Origin: Nocardioides sp. dk884
GTDB taxonomy: Bacteria; Actinomycetota; Actinomycetes; Propionibacteriales; Nocardioidaceae
Length of the DNA: 64,000 nt
Assembly (NCBI RefSeq): GCF_009557055.1
Contig: NZ_CP045649.1
Coordinates: 1,215,501 to 1,279,500 of the forward strand
Direction: 5' to 3'
In this document: piece by piece, positions 53,770 to 63,749 of the stretch
Position numbering within the stretch: position 1 is the first letter of the stretch
How the letters are laid out: each line of letters starts with the position of its first letter
Notes under the pieces: model-generated
Database searches by the model: none
What the model saw: the letters and a program-made list of their open reading frames with translations, nothing else
Told to the model about the DNA's origin: nothing
Made by a program: the position numbers and the translations under genes

Positions 53770-54486
53770 GTGCGAGAGCAGCCCGAGCAGCAAGCCCCAC
53801 CCGTCCAGCGTCTCCGGATCCGGTACGCCAAGCGCGGGCGGCTGCGGTTCACCAGCCACCGCGACTTCTCGCGTGCCTTCGAGCGGGCGATCTTCCGGGC
53901 CCGCGTGCCGATGGCGTACTCCTCCGGGTTCAACCCGCACCCACGCATCTCCTACGCCGGCGCGGCGCCGACCGGGTCGGCCAGCGAGGCGGAGTTCGTC
54001 GAGATCGGGTTGGCTCAGGTGCTCGACCCCGCGGCCGTCCGCGCCTCCCTCGAGGAGGCGTTGCCGGACGGCCTGGACGTCGTCGACGTGGTGGTGTCTC
54101 CCGGAGGCTCGCTCTCCGACCTGCTCGAGGCCAGCCACTGGCACCTCGACCTCGCCACGCCGGCCGCCGTGGTGGCGCCGGCCGTCACCGCGTTCATGAA
54201 CGCCGAGAGCGTCGAGGTCGAACGGATGACCAAGAAGGGGCTGCGGACCTTCGACTGCCGCGGCGCCGTGGTCTCCCTGGCCGTCGTCGAGCGGGACGGC
54301 GGCAGCCGTCTGGACCTGGTGCTGCGGCACGGTACGCCGTCCGTGCGCCCCGACGACGTGCTCTCCGGGCTGAAGGCCGTCGCCGGCCTGGACCTGGGGG
54401 AGTCCCCGCTGCTCACCCGGGTGGCCCAGGGACCGCTGGACGAGGCGACCGGCGAGGTCGGCGACCCGCTGCACGGTTCGGTATGA
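53770..54486 (+). CDS. TIGR03936/DUF2344 radical SAM-associated protein
   Basis: A 238-residue protein of the DUF2344 family, the obligate neighbour (sometimes fused C-terminally) of TIGR03960 radical SAM proteins. Characteristic text: LRIRYAKRGRLRFTSHRDF, ERAIFRARVPMAYSSGFNPHPR, and AEFVEIGL. It has no metal motif and may bind the substrate or nucleic acid for the radical SAM enzyme. Codons upstream to 53659 are open, but TACCCT six bases before GTG 53770 and the conserved start favour this position. It precedes rne by 375 bp, as in many actinobacteria. Confidence 0.9.
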   Translation: MREQPEQQAPPVQRLRIRYAKRGRLRFTSHRDFSRAFERAIFRARVPMAYSSGFNPHPRISYAGAAPTGSASEAEFVEIGLAQVLDPAAVRASLEEALPDGLDVVDVVVSPGGSLSDLLEASHWHLDLATPAAVVAPAVTAFMNAESVEVERMTKKGLRTFDCRGAVVSLAVVERDGGSRLDLVLRHGTPSVRPDDVLSGLKAVAGLDLGESPLLTRVAQGPLDEATGEVGDPLHGSV

Positions 54487-54861
54487 CACCAAGAGACCGA
54501 GCGTGTGCGATACTCGCCACGGTTGATGACCGGTGACGGTCCTCGTTGACGGCCTACAGGCCGGCCCCGAGGAGCAGCACCCCAGTCGACTCGACGACGT
54601 TCTCGCCGGTCCCGCCAGGGCTCGGCACAGTGGAGGCAGTCGTTGCCAGACCGCGACGCGGCCAGTGGGCTCCGTGACAGGGAGTCCGCGAACAGTCCCA
54701 GGACTGGGCCAAGCGACCGCGGCAGGTGACAGCTCTGCCGCCAGTGACGCACCGCGGAGGATGTCGCCGCCACCGAAGGCTTTGCGCCGTCGGCTCTGAG
54801 CACGCGGGCCGCCGGCGTCTGACACGTCCGGCGCGCTGCGCGCCGGGCCGAGGAGCAGCAC
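54487..54861 (+). promoter_or_regulatory. long non-coding leader of the RNase E/G gene
   Basis: A 375-bp gap with no convincing gene. GATACT at 54509-54514, with ATGACA about 20 bases upstream, is a possible promoter, giving a leader of roughly 340 bases. The 13-mer CGAGGAGCAGCAC occurs twice, at 54568-54580 and at 54849-54861, where it is the ribosome-binding site of rne. Several GC-rich hairpins are possible. RNase E genes elsewhere have long leaders through which the enzyme limits its own mRNA; the same is inferred here. Confidence 0.55.
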
Positions 54862-57800
54862 ATGCCCGACGACCAGATCGATCCCACCACCACGGCCTCA
54901 GCGGCAGGTGACGCAGGAACCCCCTCGGAGCCCACCGCTCCGGGTACCGACGAGGCTCCCGCCCCGGCGAAGCGCGCTGCGCGCAAGACAGCGACCAAGA
55001 AGGCGACCGCGAAGACCGCGACCGCCAAGAAGGCCACCACCAAGGCGACCACCGCCAAGAAGACCACCGCCAAGCGGACGACGAAGAAGGTCGCCGCTGC
55101 GGACAGCGAGACGCCCGCGGACGCCCCCACCGAGGCGCCGCCCGCCGAGGCACCGGCTGCCGAGACGCCGGTCGAGCAGCCCGCCGAGGCCCCCGTGGCC
55201 GCCGACGAGACCGCTGCGCCCGCGAAGAAGGCCACCGCGCGCAAGACCGCCGCGAAGCGCACCACCAAGAAGGCACCGGCCCGCAAGAAGGCCGCCGCCG
55301 CCGAGCCGACCGAGGACGTCGCGCCCGAGGCACAGCCGGCCGCGCCCGTGAGCGCCGAGGTCGCCAGCACGCCGGCGCCCACCGCCGAGACCGCTGAGAC
55401 GACCGACCAGCCCGAGACGGGCGAGTCCGGCGCCCCGGTCCCGCTCTTCCAGGCGCCGGTCGCCAAGAAGGCGCCGGCCCGACGTACCCGCAAGACCGCC
55501 GCCCAGAAGCGCGCCGAGGCCGAGGCGGCTGCCGCCGCCGAGGCCGCGGCAGCGGAGGACGACGAGGAGACCGCCGAGGGCGAGGTCGCCCTCGAGGCGA
55601 CCGCGGCCACCGTCGACGCGGGCGCCGAGGCCCCCGCCGAGACCACCGAGGCCCCCGCCGCGGCGACCGCGGAGACCGACGAGGAGCCCGCCGAGGGCGA
55701 CGAGCGCTCCGAGGACCAGGGTGCGGACCACAGCGACAGCGACTCCGAGGGCGGCGGCCGTCGCCGTCGTCGTCGTGGTGGTCGCCGCCGCCGCAAGTCC
55801 GGCGACGACTCCGACGGCGACTCGGCCGGGTCCGACGCCTCGGCGGGACAGCCGGGCGAGACCGCCGAGAAGTCGGCGGACCGGGCCGGCGACAAGAGCG
55901 AGGACGCCTCGGGCGACAAGGCCGAGGGCGAGGACTCCGACGCCTCCGGCGACACCGGTCCCGAGGAGCAGGGCAGCGGCGGCAGCTCGCGTCGCCGCCG
56001 GCGCCGCCGCCGCTCCAGCGAGGACGGCCCCGACTCCGGCGACGACCCGGAGAACACCGTCACCCGGGTGCGCAAGCCCCGCTCGGCCGAGGACGAGATC
56101 ACCGCGATCTCCGGCTCCACCCGCCTCGAGGCCAAGAAGCAGCGTCGCCGCGACGGCCGCGAGGCCGGGCGGCGTCGTGCCCCGATCGTCAGCGAGGCCG
56201 AGTTCCTGGCCCGTCGCGAGGCGGTCGACCGCGTCATGGTCATCCGTCAGCGCGACGACCTGACCCAGATCGGCGTGCTCGAGGACAAGGTGCTCGTCGA
56301 GCACTACGTCGCCCGTGAGTCGCAGACCTCGATCATCGGCAACGTCTACCTCGGCCGGGTGCAGAACGTGCTGCCCTCGATGGAGGCGGCGTTCATCGAC
56401 ATCGGCAAGGGCCGCAACGCGGTGCTGTACGCCGGCGAGGTCAACTGGTCGGCCCTCGGCCACCGCGACGGCCAGCCGCGCAAGATCGAGTCGGTGCTGT
56501 CCTCGGGCCAGAGCGTCCTGGTGCAGGTCACCAAGGACCCGATGGGCCACAAGGGCGCACGCCTCACCAGCCAGGTCAGCCTGGCCGGACGGTTCCTGGT
56601 CTACGTGCCGGACGGCACCACCAGCGGCATCTCCCGCAAGCTTCCCGACACCGAGCGGGCCCGCCTCAAGGCGCTGCTCAAGGAGATCGTCCCCGAGTCG
56701 GCCGGCGTCATCGTGCGCACCGCCGCCGAGGGCGCCAGCGAGGAGGAGCTGACCCACGACGTCGAGCGCCTCAAGGCCCGTTGGGAGGCCATCGAGGCCA
56801 AGTCCAAGGGCAGCGCGCCGCAGCTGCTGTACGGCGAGCCGGACCTGACCCTCAAGGTCGTCCGCGACCTGTTCACCGAGGACTTCTCCAGCCTGGTGAT
56901 CCAGGGCGGCGACGCTTGGGAGACCGTGCAGTCCTACGTCGAGGACGTCGCCCCGGACCTCGCCCCCCGCCTGGAGCGCTACTTCCCCGAGGCCCACGGC
57001 GGCAAGGACATCTTCGCCGAGTACCGCGTCGAGGAGCAGATCGCCAAGGCGCTGGACCGCAAGGTCTGGCTGCCCTCCGGCGGCTCGCTGGTCATCGACC
57101 GCACCGAGGCGATGACCGTGGTCGACGTCAACACCGGCAAGTTCACCGGCTCCGGGGGCAACCTCGAGGAGACGGTCACCAAGAACAACCTGGAGGCGGC
57201 CGAGGAGGTCGTGCGTCAGCTGCGGCTGCGCGACATCGGCGGCATCATCGTCGTCGACTTCATCGACATGGTCCTGGAGTCCAACCGCGACCTGGTGCTG
57301 CGTCGCCTCGTCGAGTGCCTGGGCCGCGACCGCACCCGCCACCAGGTCGCCGAGGTGACCTCCCTCGGCCTGGTGCAGATGACGCGCAAGCGGATCGGCA
57401 CCGGCCTGGTCGAGGCGTTCAGTGAGAACTGCGAGCACTGCCACGGTCGCGGCGTCGTGATCCAGGACCAGCCGGTCGAGGCCCGCAAGGGTGGCGACGA
57501 CGACTCGCGCGGTCGCAGCGGCCGCAAGCGCGGCGGCAAGGGCCGCGGCGGCGAGGACGGCAGCGAGCAGGGCTCGCGCCAGTCGAACCAGGCTCCCCAG
57601 TCGAGCCCGGCGTCCGCGCCGACCCCGAAGGACGTCGCCGCGATGGCGCGCCCCGAGAGTGCCGAGGACGTCGAGACGGCGCCCGTCGAGGCCGCACCGG
57701 CCGCCGAGGCGGCGGAACCCCGCACGGACGCTGGCCAGCAGGAGTCTCCGGCGGTCGCCGAGGCCCCGCAGGTGACGCAGCGCCCGCGTCGCGAGCGCCG

Positions 57801-58236
57801 CACCCGTGAGCGCCGCGAGGCCACCCCGGCGCCCGAGCAGGCCGAGCAGGCGCTGGTGCAGGTGTCGGAGCCGGTGGCCCCGGAGCCTCAGCAGGCCGAG
57901 ACCCCGGCACCGCAGGCACCCGCCGAGCCGGCCGCGCCCAAGGTCGTCACCCGCACCCGCCGGCGTACCGCGACCCGCCCGGCCGGCTCCCCGGCCACGG
58001 TGACGGCCCCGGTGGCGCCGATCATCGCCGCCCCGTCGGCCCCGCTGCCGACGGCGGCGTCGCTCAGCACGCCGGAGCCGCCGAAGGTGATCACCCGCAC
58101 GCGCACCCGGAGCGTCAACCGGCCCGCTGGCCCGCCCAGCGAGGTCTCGGCGCAGACCGGGTCCGGTGAGGCCACGAGCGGTGAGGACGGCGCGTCCGTC
58201 GAGCACGTCCCGGTCAAGAAGAAGGGCAAGCGCTGA
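54862..58236 (+). CDS. rne: ribonuclease E/G with long disordered N- and C-terminal extensions
   Basis: A 1124-residue endoribonuclease that starts mRNA decay and rRNA/tRNA maturation. Residues 1-450 are an extension rich in Ala, Lys, Thr, Pro and Glu, with AKKATAKK-type motifs and Arg blocks ([12 protein letters not shown]). The catalytic core follows: S1 domain near 490 (IGNVYLGRVQNVLPSM), Asp755 in VVDVNTGKF and Asp799 in VVDFIDM for Mg2+, and the zinc-link Cys857-x2-Cys860 (CEHCHGRG). The tail has Arg/Gly patches and two TRTRRRTATRPAG-like repeats. ATG 54862 has GAGGAG upstream. Actinobacterial RNase E commonly has the core in the middle. Confidence 0.95.
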   Translation: MPDDQIDPTTTASAAGDAGTPSEPTAPGTDEAPAPAKRAARKTATKKATAKTATAKKATTKATTAKKTTAKRTTKKVAAADSETPADAPTEAPPAEAPAAETPVEQPAEAPVAADETAAPAKKATARKTAAKRTTKKAPARKKAAAAEPTEDVAPEAQPAAPVSAEVASTPAPTAETAETTDQPETGESGAPVPLFQAPVAKKAPARRTRKTAAQKRAEAEAAAAAEAAAAEDDEETAEGEVALEATAATVDAGAEAPAETTEAPAAATAETDEEPAEGDERSEDQGADHSDSDSEGGGRRRRRRGGRRRRKSGDDSDGDSAGSDASAGQPGETAEKSADRAGDKSEDASGDKAEGEDSDASGDTGPEEQGSGGSSRRRRRRRRSSEDGPDSGDDPENTVTRVRKPRSAEDEITAISGSTRLEAKKQRRRDGREAGRRRAPIVSEAEFLARREAVDRVMVIRQRDDLTQIGVLEDKVLVEHYVARESQTSIIGNVYLGRVQNVLPSMEAAFIDIGKGRNAVLYAGEVNWSALGHRDGQPRKIESVLSSGQSVLVQVTKDPMGHKGARLTSQVSLAGRFLVYVPDGTTSGISRKLPDTERARLKALLKEIVPESAGVIVRTAAEGASEEELTHDVERLKARWEAIEAKSKGSAPQLLYGEPDLTLKVVRDLFTEDFSSLVIQGGDAWETVQSYVEDVAPDLAPRLERYFPEAHGGKDIFAEYRVEEQIAKALDRKVWLPSGGSLVIDRTEAMTVVDVNTGKFTGSGGNLEETVTKNNLEAAEEVVRQLRLRDIGGIIVVDFIDMVLESNRDLVLRRLVECLGRDRTRHQVAEVTSLGLVQMTRKRIGTGLVEAFSENCEHCHGRGVVIQDQPVEARKGGDDDSRGRSGRKRGGKGRGGEDGSEQGSRQSNQAPQSSPASAPTPKDVAAMARPESAEDVETAPVEAAPAAEAAEPRTDAGQQESPAVAEAPQVTQRPRRERRTRERREATPAPEQAEQALVQVSEPVAPEPQQAETPAPQAPAEPAAPKVVTRTRRRTATRPAGSPATVTAPVAPIIAAPSAPLPTAASLSTPEPPKVITRTRTRSVNRPAGPPSEVSAQTGSGEATSGEDGASVEHVPVKKKGKR

Positions 58237-58275
58237 GCCTGCCGGCTCCCCACGCGCGATCCCTGAGCGTCCTGA

Positions 58276-58316
58276 CGCCCTGCCCCCGTTTCCGGTCCGG
58301 AAGCGGGGGCAGGGCG
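58276..58316 (+). terminator. terminator of rne
   Basis: A 13-bp outer stem (58276-58288 with 58304-58316) continued by an inner stem with one G-T pair, 40 bp after the rne stop. Confidence 0.75.
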
Positions 58317-58579
58317 CTTCGCGGGGTAAGGTACGGGGGCCGGTCTCGGGTCCGGGAGCTCTGAGCTGACCGGATCCTGATCGGTGAGGCCCCGCGTTTT
58401 GCGGTGGCTGCCGAGCGTCCGTAGTATTGACCCTCGGTGCGTTCACACGTGCCGCGGCCCTGTGTGGCAGCCCCACCGCGACCTGGCCCAAGGCCAGTGG
58501 CGGGGTGCGCAGGAAGCCCCAGCCGGCCGACGTAGACAAGTACGCACCAACCGAAGCAGTAACGACGAAGGAGACCGCG
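58317..58579 (+). promoter_or_regulatory. promoter and leader of rplU-rpmA
   Basis: TAGTAT at 58422-58427 is a strong -10 candidate; transcription would start near 58434, giving a leader of about 145 bases. The leader holds the hairpin CTGGCC-CAA-GGCCAG (58483-58497) nested in a CCCC/GGGG outer pairing (58471-58504). Ribosomal protein leaders often allow autoregulation; a binding partner (L21 or another) is inference. GAAGGAG at 58567-58573 is the L21 ribosome site. No gene lies in this stretch. Confidence 0.5.
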
Positions 58580-58888
58580 GTGTACGCGATCGTGCGCGCA
58601 GGCGCCAAGCAGCAGAAGGTTGCCGTGGGCGACGTCATCGAGATCGACAAGATCTCGACCGAGGTGGGCCAGACCGTGACCCTGCCCGTCGTCCTCGCGG
58701 TCGACGGCGAGACGGTCACGTCCGACGCCGCCGCCCTGGACAAGGCGTCCGTGACCGCCGAGGTCCTCGGCGCCACCAAGGGCCCGAAGATCATCATCCA
58801 GAAGTACAAGAACAAGACCGGCTACAAGAAGCGCCAGGGTCACCGCCAGAAGTACACCCAGGTCAAGGTCACCGACATCTCCCTCTGA
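58580..58888 (+). CDS. rplU: 50S ribosomal protein L21
   Basis: A 102-residue L21. The start [17 protein letters not shown] and the rRNA-binding end [16 protein letters not shown] are typical. GTG 58580 follows GAAGGAG by six bases. It forms an operon with rpmA 45 bp downstream. Confidence 0.97.
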   Translation: MYAIVRAGAKQQKVAVGDVIEIDKISTEVGQTVTLPVVLAVDGETVTSDAAALDKASVTAEVLGATKGPKIIIQKYKNKTGYKKRQGHRQKYTQVKVTDISL

Positions 58889-58933
58889 GCCCCCGGCTCA
58901 GAGCAGGCCCGACACGAACACAAGGATCACGAC

Positions 58934-59188
58934 ATGGCACACAAGAAGGGCGCGGCGTCCACCAAGAACGGCCGCGACTCCAACTCCCAGCGCCTCGGTG
59001 TGAAGCGATACGGTGGCCAGCTGGTCAACGCCGGTGAGATCATCGTGCGCCAGCGTGGCACCCACTTCCACCCGGGCGCCGGCGTCGGCCGTGGCGGCGA
59101 CGACACGCTCTTCGCGCTGATCCCCGGTGCTGTCGAGTTCGGCACCCGTCGCGGTCGCCGGGTCGTCAACATCGTCGCGGGCGAGTGA
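58934..59188 (+). CDS. rpmA: 50S ribosomal protein L27
   Basis: An 84-residue L27 that reaches the peptidyl transferase centre. It starts directly [15 protein letters not shown], so there is no cleavable N-terminal extension of the Firmicutes type. The core [21 protein letters not shown] is standard. Start ATG 58934 follows AAGGA. Confidence 0.97.
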   Translation: MAHKKGAASTKNGRDSNSQRLGVKRYGGQLVNAGEIIVRQRGTHFHPGAGVGRGGDDTLFALIPGAVEFGTRRGRRVVNIVAGE

Positions 59189-59217
59189 CCTGACGCTCGC
59201 GCGCAGCAAGACCTTGT

Positions 59218-59250
59218 GAAAGGGCGTCCCGGTCCCCGGGGCGCCCTTTC
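59218..59250 (+). terminator. terminator of rplU-rpmA
   Basis: Arms GAAAGGGCG (59218-59226) and CGCCCTTTC (59242-59250) with a GC-rich inner part; the TTTC end gives a short U tract. Confidence 0.75.
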
Positions 59251-59344
59251 ACTGTTCCACGGCACCTCCGGCGTGGTGGGCCGCGATCACGCGGCCCCGC
59301 GCCACCAGCTCCACCCCAGACCTTTTGATTAGGCGGTAAGACCC

Positions 59345-60889
59345 ATGGCAGTTCCGACCTTCGTGGATCGGGTGACGCTGCACGTCAGCGCCGGTCGTGG
59401 CGGGCACGGTGTGGCCTCGGTCCACCGCGAGAAGTTCAAGCCGCTCGGCGGTCCCGACGGCGGCAACGGCGGTCCCGGCGGCTCGGTGATCCTGCGCGTC
59501 GACCCCTCGGTGACGACCCTCATCGACTACCACCACAGCCCCCGGCGGCGTGCCGAGAACGGCGGGCACGGCGCGGGCGACTTCCGCAACGGCGCCCACG
59601 GCAGCGACCTGGTGCTCCCGGTGCCGGACGGCACCGTGGTGAGCATCCGCGGCGGCGAGGTGCTCGCCGACATGGTGGGTGCCGGCACCGAGCTGACCAT
59701 CGCCCAGGGCGGTCGCGGTGGCCTCGGCAACGCCGCGCTGGCCTCCTCCAAGCGCAAGGCCCCCGGCTTCGCGCTCCTCGGCGAGCCCGGCGAGGAGGTC
59801 GAGATCGCCCTCGAGCTCAAGGTCGTCGCCGACATCGGTCTCGTGGGCTTCCCGAGCGCCGGCAAGTCCAGCCTGATCGCCGCGATCTCCCGGGCCCGTC
59901 CCAAGATCGCCGACTACCCGTTCACCACGCTGGTGCCGAACCTCGGCGTCGTACGCGCCGGCGACACGATCTTCACCGTCGCCGACGTCCCCGGGCTGAT
60001 CGAGGGCGCCAGCGAGGGCCGCGGCCTGGGCCACGAGTTCCTGCGCCACGTCGAGCGCTGCGCGGCGCTGGTGCATGTCATCGACACCGCGAGCATCGAG
60101 CCCGGCCGCAACCCGGTCGACGACCTCGACGTCATCGAGAACGAGCTGAGCCGCTACGGCGGTCTCGAGGACCGCCCGCGCCTGGTCGCGATGAACAAGA
60201 TCGACGTCCCCGACGGCCGCGACCTCGCCGACATCACGATCGAGGAGCTGCGCGAGCGCGGCCTGCGGGTCTTCCCGGTCTCCGCCGCGTCGGGGGAGGG
60301 GCTCAAGGAGCTCACCTTCGCGATGGCCGAGATCGTGGCCGCCACCCGTGCCGCGCAGCCGACCGTCGAGGCCGAGCGGATCGTGCTGCGCCCGCGCAGC
60401 GTCGACGGCGGCGACGACTTCACGATCACCGAGACGCCTGACGGCTGGCGGGTGCGCGGGTCGAAGCCCGAGCGCTGGGTGCGCCAGACCGACTTCAGCA
60501 ACGACGAGGCCGTCGGCTTCCTCGGTGACCGGCTCAACCGCCTCGGCGTCGAGACCCGTCTCGCCAAGATGGGCGCCCAGGAAGGCGACGCCGTCATCAT
60601 CGGCGCCGAGGACAACTCGGTCGTCTTCGACTTCCGCCCCGGCATCGACGCCGGTGCGGAGATGCTCGGCCGCCGCGGCGAGGACCAGCGCTTCGACGAG
60701 TCGCGTCCGGCCGCCGGTCGCCGTCGCGAGATCGACGAGCTGATGCCCGAGCGCGGCGAGAACGAGACCCGCGCCGACGTGGCCCGCCGTCTCGACGCCG
60801 AGCGCAACAGCAGTGGGATCGGCCCGATGTCGTATGAGATCGGCTCGGCCGAGGACCCGGACTGGGCCGAGAAGGACCCCGGGGAGTGA
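59345..60889 (+). CDS. obg: Obg/CgtA GTPase
   Basis: A 514-residue ribosome-assembly and stress GTPase. The glycine-rich Obg fold fills residues 1-158, the G domain follows with P-loop [11 protein letters not shown] near 168, switch [10 protein letters not shown] and NKID, then the OCT domain (about 350-435, [14 protein letters not shown]) and a charged tail of about 80 residues. OCT domains bind guanine nucleotides in some species. The start ATG 59345 has a weak AGGCGG upstream. It overlaps proB by four bases (GTGA). Confidence 0.96.
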   Translation: MAVPTFVDRVTLHVSAGRGGHGVASVHREKFKPLGGPDGGNGGPGGSVILRVDPSVTTLIDYHHSPRRRAENGGHGAGDFRNGAHGSDLVLPVPDGTVVSIRGGEVLADMVGAGTELTIAQGGRGGLGNAALASSKRKAPGFALLGEPGEEVEIALELKVVADIGLVGFPSAGKSSLIAAISRARPKIADYPFTTLVPNLGVVRAGDTIFTVADVPGLIEGASEGRGLGHEFLRHVERCAALVHVIDTASIEPGRNPVDDLDVIENELSRYGGLEDRPRLVAMNKIDVPDGRDLADITIEELRERGLRVFPVSAASGEGLKELTFAMAEIVAATRAAQPTVEAERIVLRPRSVDGGDDFTITETPDGWRVRGSKPERWVRQTDFSNDEAVGFLGDRLNRLGVETRLAKMGAQEGDAVIIGAEDNSVVFDFRPGIDAGAEMLGRRGEDQRFDESRPAAGRRREIDELMPERGENETRADVARRLDAERNSSGIGPMSYEIGSAEDPDWAEKDPGE

Positions 60890-62031
60890 GCACGGCGGCG
60901 GCGGGCGAGCGGCGTACGCCGGTCACCCAGGCGCGGCGGATCGTCGTGAAGGTGGGCTCGTCGTCGCTGACGCGCCACGGCGGCGGTATCGACGACGCGC
61001 GCCTGGACGCGCTGGTCGACGTGCTCGCCGCCGCCCGCAGCCGCGGCACCGAGGTCGTGCTGGTCTCCTCCGGTGCGATCGCGGCGGGCCTGGAGCCGCT
61101 GGGCCTGAGCAAGCGGCCCCGGGCGCTCGCGGTGCAGCAGGCCGCGGCCTCGGTGGGCCAGGGGCTGCTGGTGCACCGCTACACCGAGGGCCTGCGCCGC
61201 CACGGGCTGACCGCCGGGCAGGTGCTGCTCACCGTCGACGACGTCGTACGCCGCGCGCAGTACCGCAACGCCTACCAGACGCTGGCCAAGCTGCTCGAGC
61301 TCGGCGTGCTGCCGATCGTCAACGAGAACGACACGGTGGCGACCAGCGAGATCCGCTTCGGCGACAACGACCGGCTCGCCGCCCTGGTCGCCCACCTCGT
61401 GCAGGCCGACCTGCTGGTGCTGCTCTCCGACGTCGACGGGCTCTACACCGCCAAGCCGGGGGCACCCGGCGCGCGGCTGATCGAGGAGGTGCGCTCGGGC
61501 AGCGACCTGGACGGTGTCGAGATCGGCAGCGTCGGCTCGGCCGTCGGCACCGGCGGGATGGTCACCAAGGTCGAAGCCGCCCGGATCGCCACCGGCGCCG
61601 GCATCCCGGTGGTGCTGACCAGCGCGGACCAGGCCTCGCGCGCCCTCGACGGCGACGTCGTCGGCACGCTGTTCCACGCCACCGGCCGCCGCCGCCCGAT
61701 CCGCCAGCTGTGGCTGCGCCACGCCGCGGAGGGCAAGGGCACGCTGAGCCTCGATGACGGCGCCGTGCGCGCGGTCCGCGAGCGCGGCGCGTCCCTGCTC
61801 GCCGCCGGCGTCACCGCGGTCAGCGGGCGCTTCCTCGCCGGCGACCCGGTCGACCTGCTCGACCCGTCTGGCCTGCGCGTCGCGCGCGGACTCGTGGGCT
61901 TCGACGCCGACGAGGTGCCGAGCCTGCTGGGCCGATCCAGCGAGGACCTGCGCCGCGACCACGGAGCCGGCTACGACCGCGCGCTCGTGCACCGCGACGA
62001 CCTGGTCGTGCTGGAGCGCCCGCGCCGCTGA
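60886..62031 (+). CDS. proB: glutamate 5-kinase
   Basis: A 381-residue first enzyme of proline synthesis, phosphorylating Glu. The amino-acid kinase domain has [20 protein letters not shown] and [17 protein letters not shown]; a PUA domain occupies about residues 285-370. Feedback inhibition by proline is usual for ProB. GTG 60886 overlaps the obg stop codon, a conserved obg-proB pairing. Confidence 0.96.
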   Translation: MSTAAAGERRTPVTQARRIVVKVGSSSLTRHGGGIDDARLDALVDVLAAARSRGTEVVLVSSGAIAAGLEPLGLSKRPRALAVQQAAASVGQGLLVHRYTEGLRRHGLTAGQVLLTVDDVVRRAQYRNAYQTLAKLLELGVLPIVNENDTVATSEIRFGDNDRLAALVAHLVQADLLVLLSDVDGLYTAKPGAPGARLIEEVRSGSDLDGVEIGSVGSAVGTGGMVTKVEAARIATGAGIPVVLTSADQASRALDGDVVGTLFHATGRRRPIRQLWLRHAAEGKGTLSLDDGAVRAVRERGASLLAAGVTAVSGRFLAGDPVDLLDPSGLRVARGLVGFDADEVPSLLGRSSEDLRRDHGAGYDRALVHRDDLVVLERPRR

Positions 62032-62070
62032 GCGCGGGAACCTCCCACGTCTCGCGCACGTCTCAGCGCC

Positions 62071-62493
62071 ATGCGCCGCCTGCTGCCGCCCGCCCTGCTG
62101 GTGTCCGCCGTGCTGCTCGCCGGTTGCGGAGACGACCCGGCGCCCGACGCGGACCCGCTCGCCTCGGTGAGCACCGGGTCCAGCACGCCCGGCGGCACCG
62201 CCATGGCGCCCGCGTGGCCGCCGCCGGGGTGCCGGGAGCTGTCGGTCGCCGCGAGCTCGTTCGCCGAGGACGCGCGCGGTGAGGAGAGCCCCGAGGCGGC
62301 CGCGCTGGACGCCGTCGAGGAGGGTGTCCGGGCGATCCGCGGCTCCGAGCCGGGCGGGGCCGACAAGCGCACCTGGTACGTCGTGGCCGCCGACGGCACC
62401 GGGATCGCGGCGGTCGAGGTGCTCCGTGACGCCGTCGGCACCGGCTGGCTGGCCGCCTCGGTCGAGCGCTGCGCGGACCCCGCGCCGTACTGA
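62071..62493 (+). CDS. small lipoprotein of unknown function
   Basis: A 140-residue lipoprotein. The signal peptide MRRLLPPALLVSAVLLAGC ends in the lipobox LAGC with Cys19 as the lipidated residue. The mature part has a Pro/Ser/Thr-rich linker, then a small domain with two cysteines (GCREL and ERCADP) that could form a disulfide. No family is recognised. It follows proB by 39 bp. Confidence 0.82.
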   Translation: MRRLLPPALLVSAVLLAGCGDDPAPDADPLASVSTGSSTPGGTAMAPAWPPPGCRELSVAASSFAEDARGEESPEAAALDAVEEGVRAIRGSEPGGADKRTWYVVAADGTGIAAVEVLRDAVGTGWLAASVERCADPAPY

Positions 62494-62557
62494 CAGGGCG
62501 TCGGGGGGCGAGCGGGTTCGGGGTGTGGCGCCCCCGCGCCGTACGCTTGACCACGAC

Positions 62558-63727
62558 ATGCCCGACACCGTCTACCTCGACCACGCCGCGACCACTCCGA
62601 TGGTCCCCGCGGCGATCGAGGCCATGAGCCGCCACCTCGTCGAGGTGGGCAACCCGAGCTCGCTGCACGCCTCCGGGCGCCGCGCCCGCCGGGTGGTCGA
62701 GGAGTCCCGCGAGACGATCGCTCGCATGGTGGGCTGCCGCCCCGGCGAGGTCGTGTTCACCTCCGGGGGCACCGAGGCCGACAACCTCGCGCTCAAGGGC
62801 GTCTTCTGGTCGCGCCGCGACGCCGACCCGCGCCGGGTGCGCGTGCTGGCCTCGGCCGTCGAGCACCATGCGGTGCTCGACGCGCTGCACTGGCTGGAGT
62901 CCCACGAGGGCGCCGAGGTCGAGCTCGTGCCGGTCGACTCCGACGGCGTCGTCGACCTCGACGCGCTGCGCGCCTCGGTCGAGCGGGACCCGGACTCGGT
63001 CGCCCTGGTCTCGGTGATGTGGGCCAACAACGAGGTCGGCACCCTGCAGCCCGTCCCCGAGGTCGTCGAGATCTGTGCCCCGCACGCGATCCCGGTGCAC
63101 ACCGACGCGGTGCAGGCGCTCGGCGCCGTGCCGGTCGACTTCGCCGCGAGCGGCGTCGACGCCCTCACCCTCACCGGTCACAAGGTCGGCGGCCCGTACG
63201 GCGTCGGTGCGCTCATCGTGCGCCGCGAGCTGTCGGTCACCGCGCTGCTGCACGGCGGCGGCCAGGAGCGCGACATCCGCAGCGGCACCATCGACACCCC
63301 GGCCATCGCCGGTCTCGCCGCGGCCGTCGAGCTCGCGGTCAAGTGCCAGCCCGAGCACGCGGCCCGGATCGCCGCGCTGCGCGACCGGCTGGTGGCCGGC
63401 GTGCGCGCCGCCGTGCCGGACGCCGTCCTGACCGGGCACCCGAGCCAGCGGCTCCCCGGCAACGCCCACTTCTCCTTCCCCGGCTGCGAGGGCGACTCGC
63501 TGCTGATGCTGCTCGACGCGCGCGGCATCGAGTGCTCCACCGGCTCGGCCTGCTCCGCCGGTGTCCCGCAGGCCTCCCACGTGCTGCTCGCGATGGGGCG
63601 CCCGGACGCGGAGGCCCGCAGCTCGCTGCGCTTCTCCCTGGGCCACACCAGCACCGAGACCGACGTGGACGCCCTGGTCGCCGCGATCGCCCCCTGCGTC
63701 GAGCGGGCCCGCGCGGCGCGCCTGTGA
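62558..63727 (+). CDS. iscS: cysteine desulfurase (NifS/IscS type)
   Basis: A 389-residue PLP enzyme removing sulfur from cysteine as a persulfide. It starts [11 protein letters not shown]; the PLP Lys209 is in [12 protein letters not shown]; the persulfide Cys332 is in [10 protein letters not shown]. The C-terminal half ends with [22 protein letters not shown] at 62542-62547 is a -10 candidate ten bases before ATG 62558. The next gene is mnmA, so this desulfurase probably supplies tRNA thiolation, and perhaps Fe-S assembly as well. Confidence 0.94.
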   Translation: MPDTVYLDHAATTPMVPAAIEAMSRHLVEVGNPSSLHASGRRARRVVEESRETIARMVGCRPGEVVFTSGGTEADNLALKGVFWSRRDADPRRVRVLASAVEHHAVLDALHWLESHEGAEVELVPVDSDGVVDLDALRASVERDPDSVALVSVMWANNEVGTLQPVPEVVEICAPHAIPVHTDAVQALGAVPVDFAASGVDALTLTGHKVGGPYGVGALIVRRELSVTALLHGGGQERDIRSGTIDTPAIAGLAAAVELAVKCQPEHAARIAALRDRLVAGVRAAVPDAVLTGHPSQRLPGNAHFSFPGCEGDSLLMLLDARGIECSTGSACSAGVPQASHVLLAMGRPDAEARSSLRFSLGHTSTETDVDALVAAIAPCVERARAARL

Positions 63728-63749
63728 CCGGCGCCGGAGGAGGCATCCG

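Noticed and set aside
54898..58815. A 1305-codon open frame on the minus strand opposite rne
   Set aside because: It mirrors the codon bias of rne in very GC-rich DNA, has low-complexity Gly/Leu/Arg content, crosses the rplU gene and matches no family.
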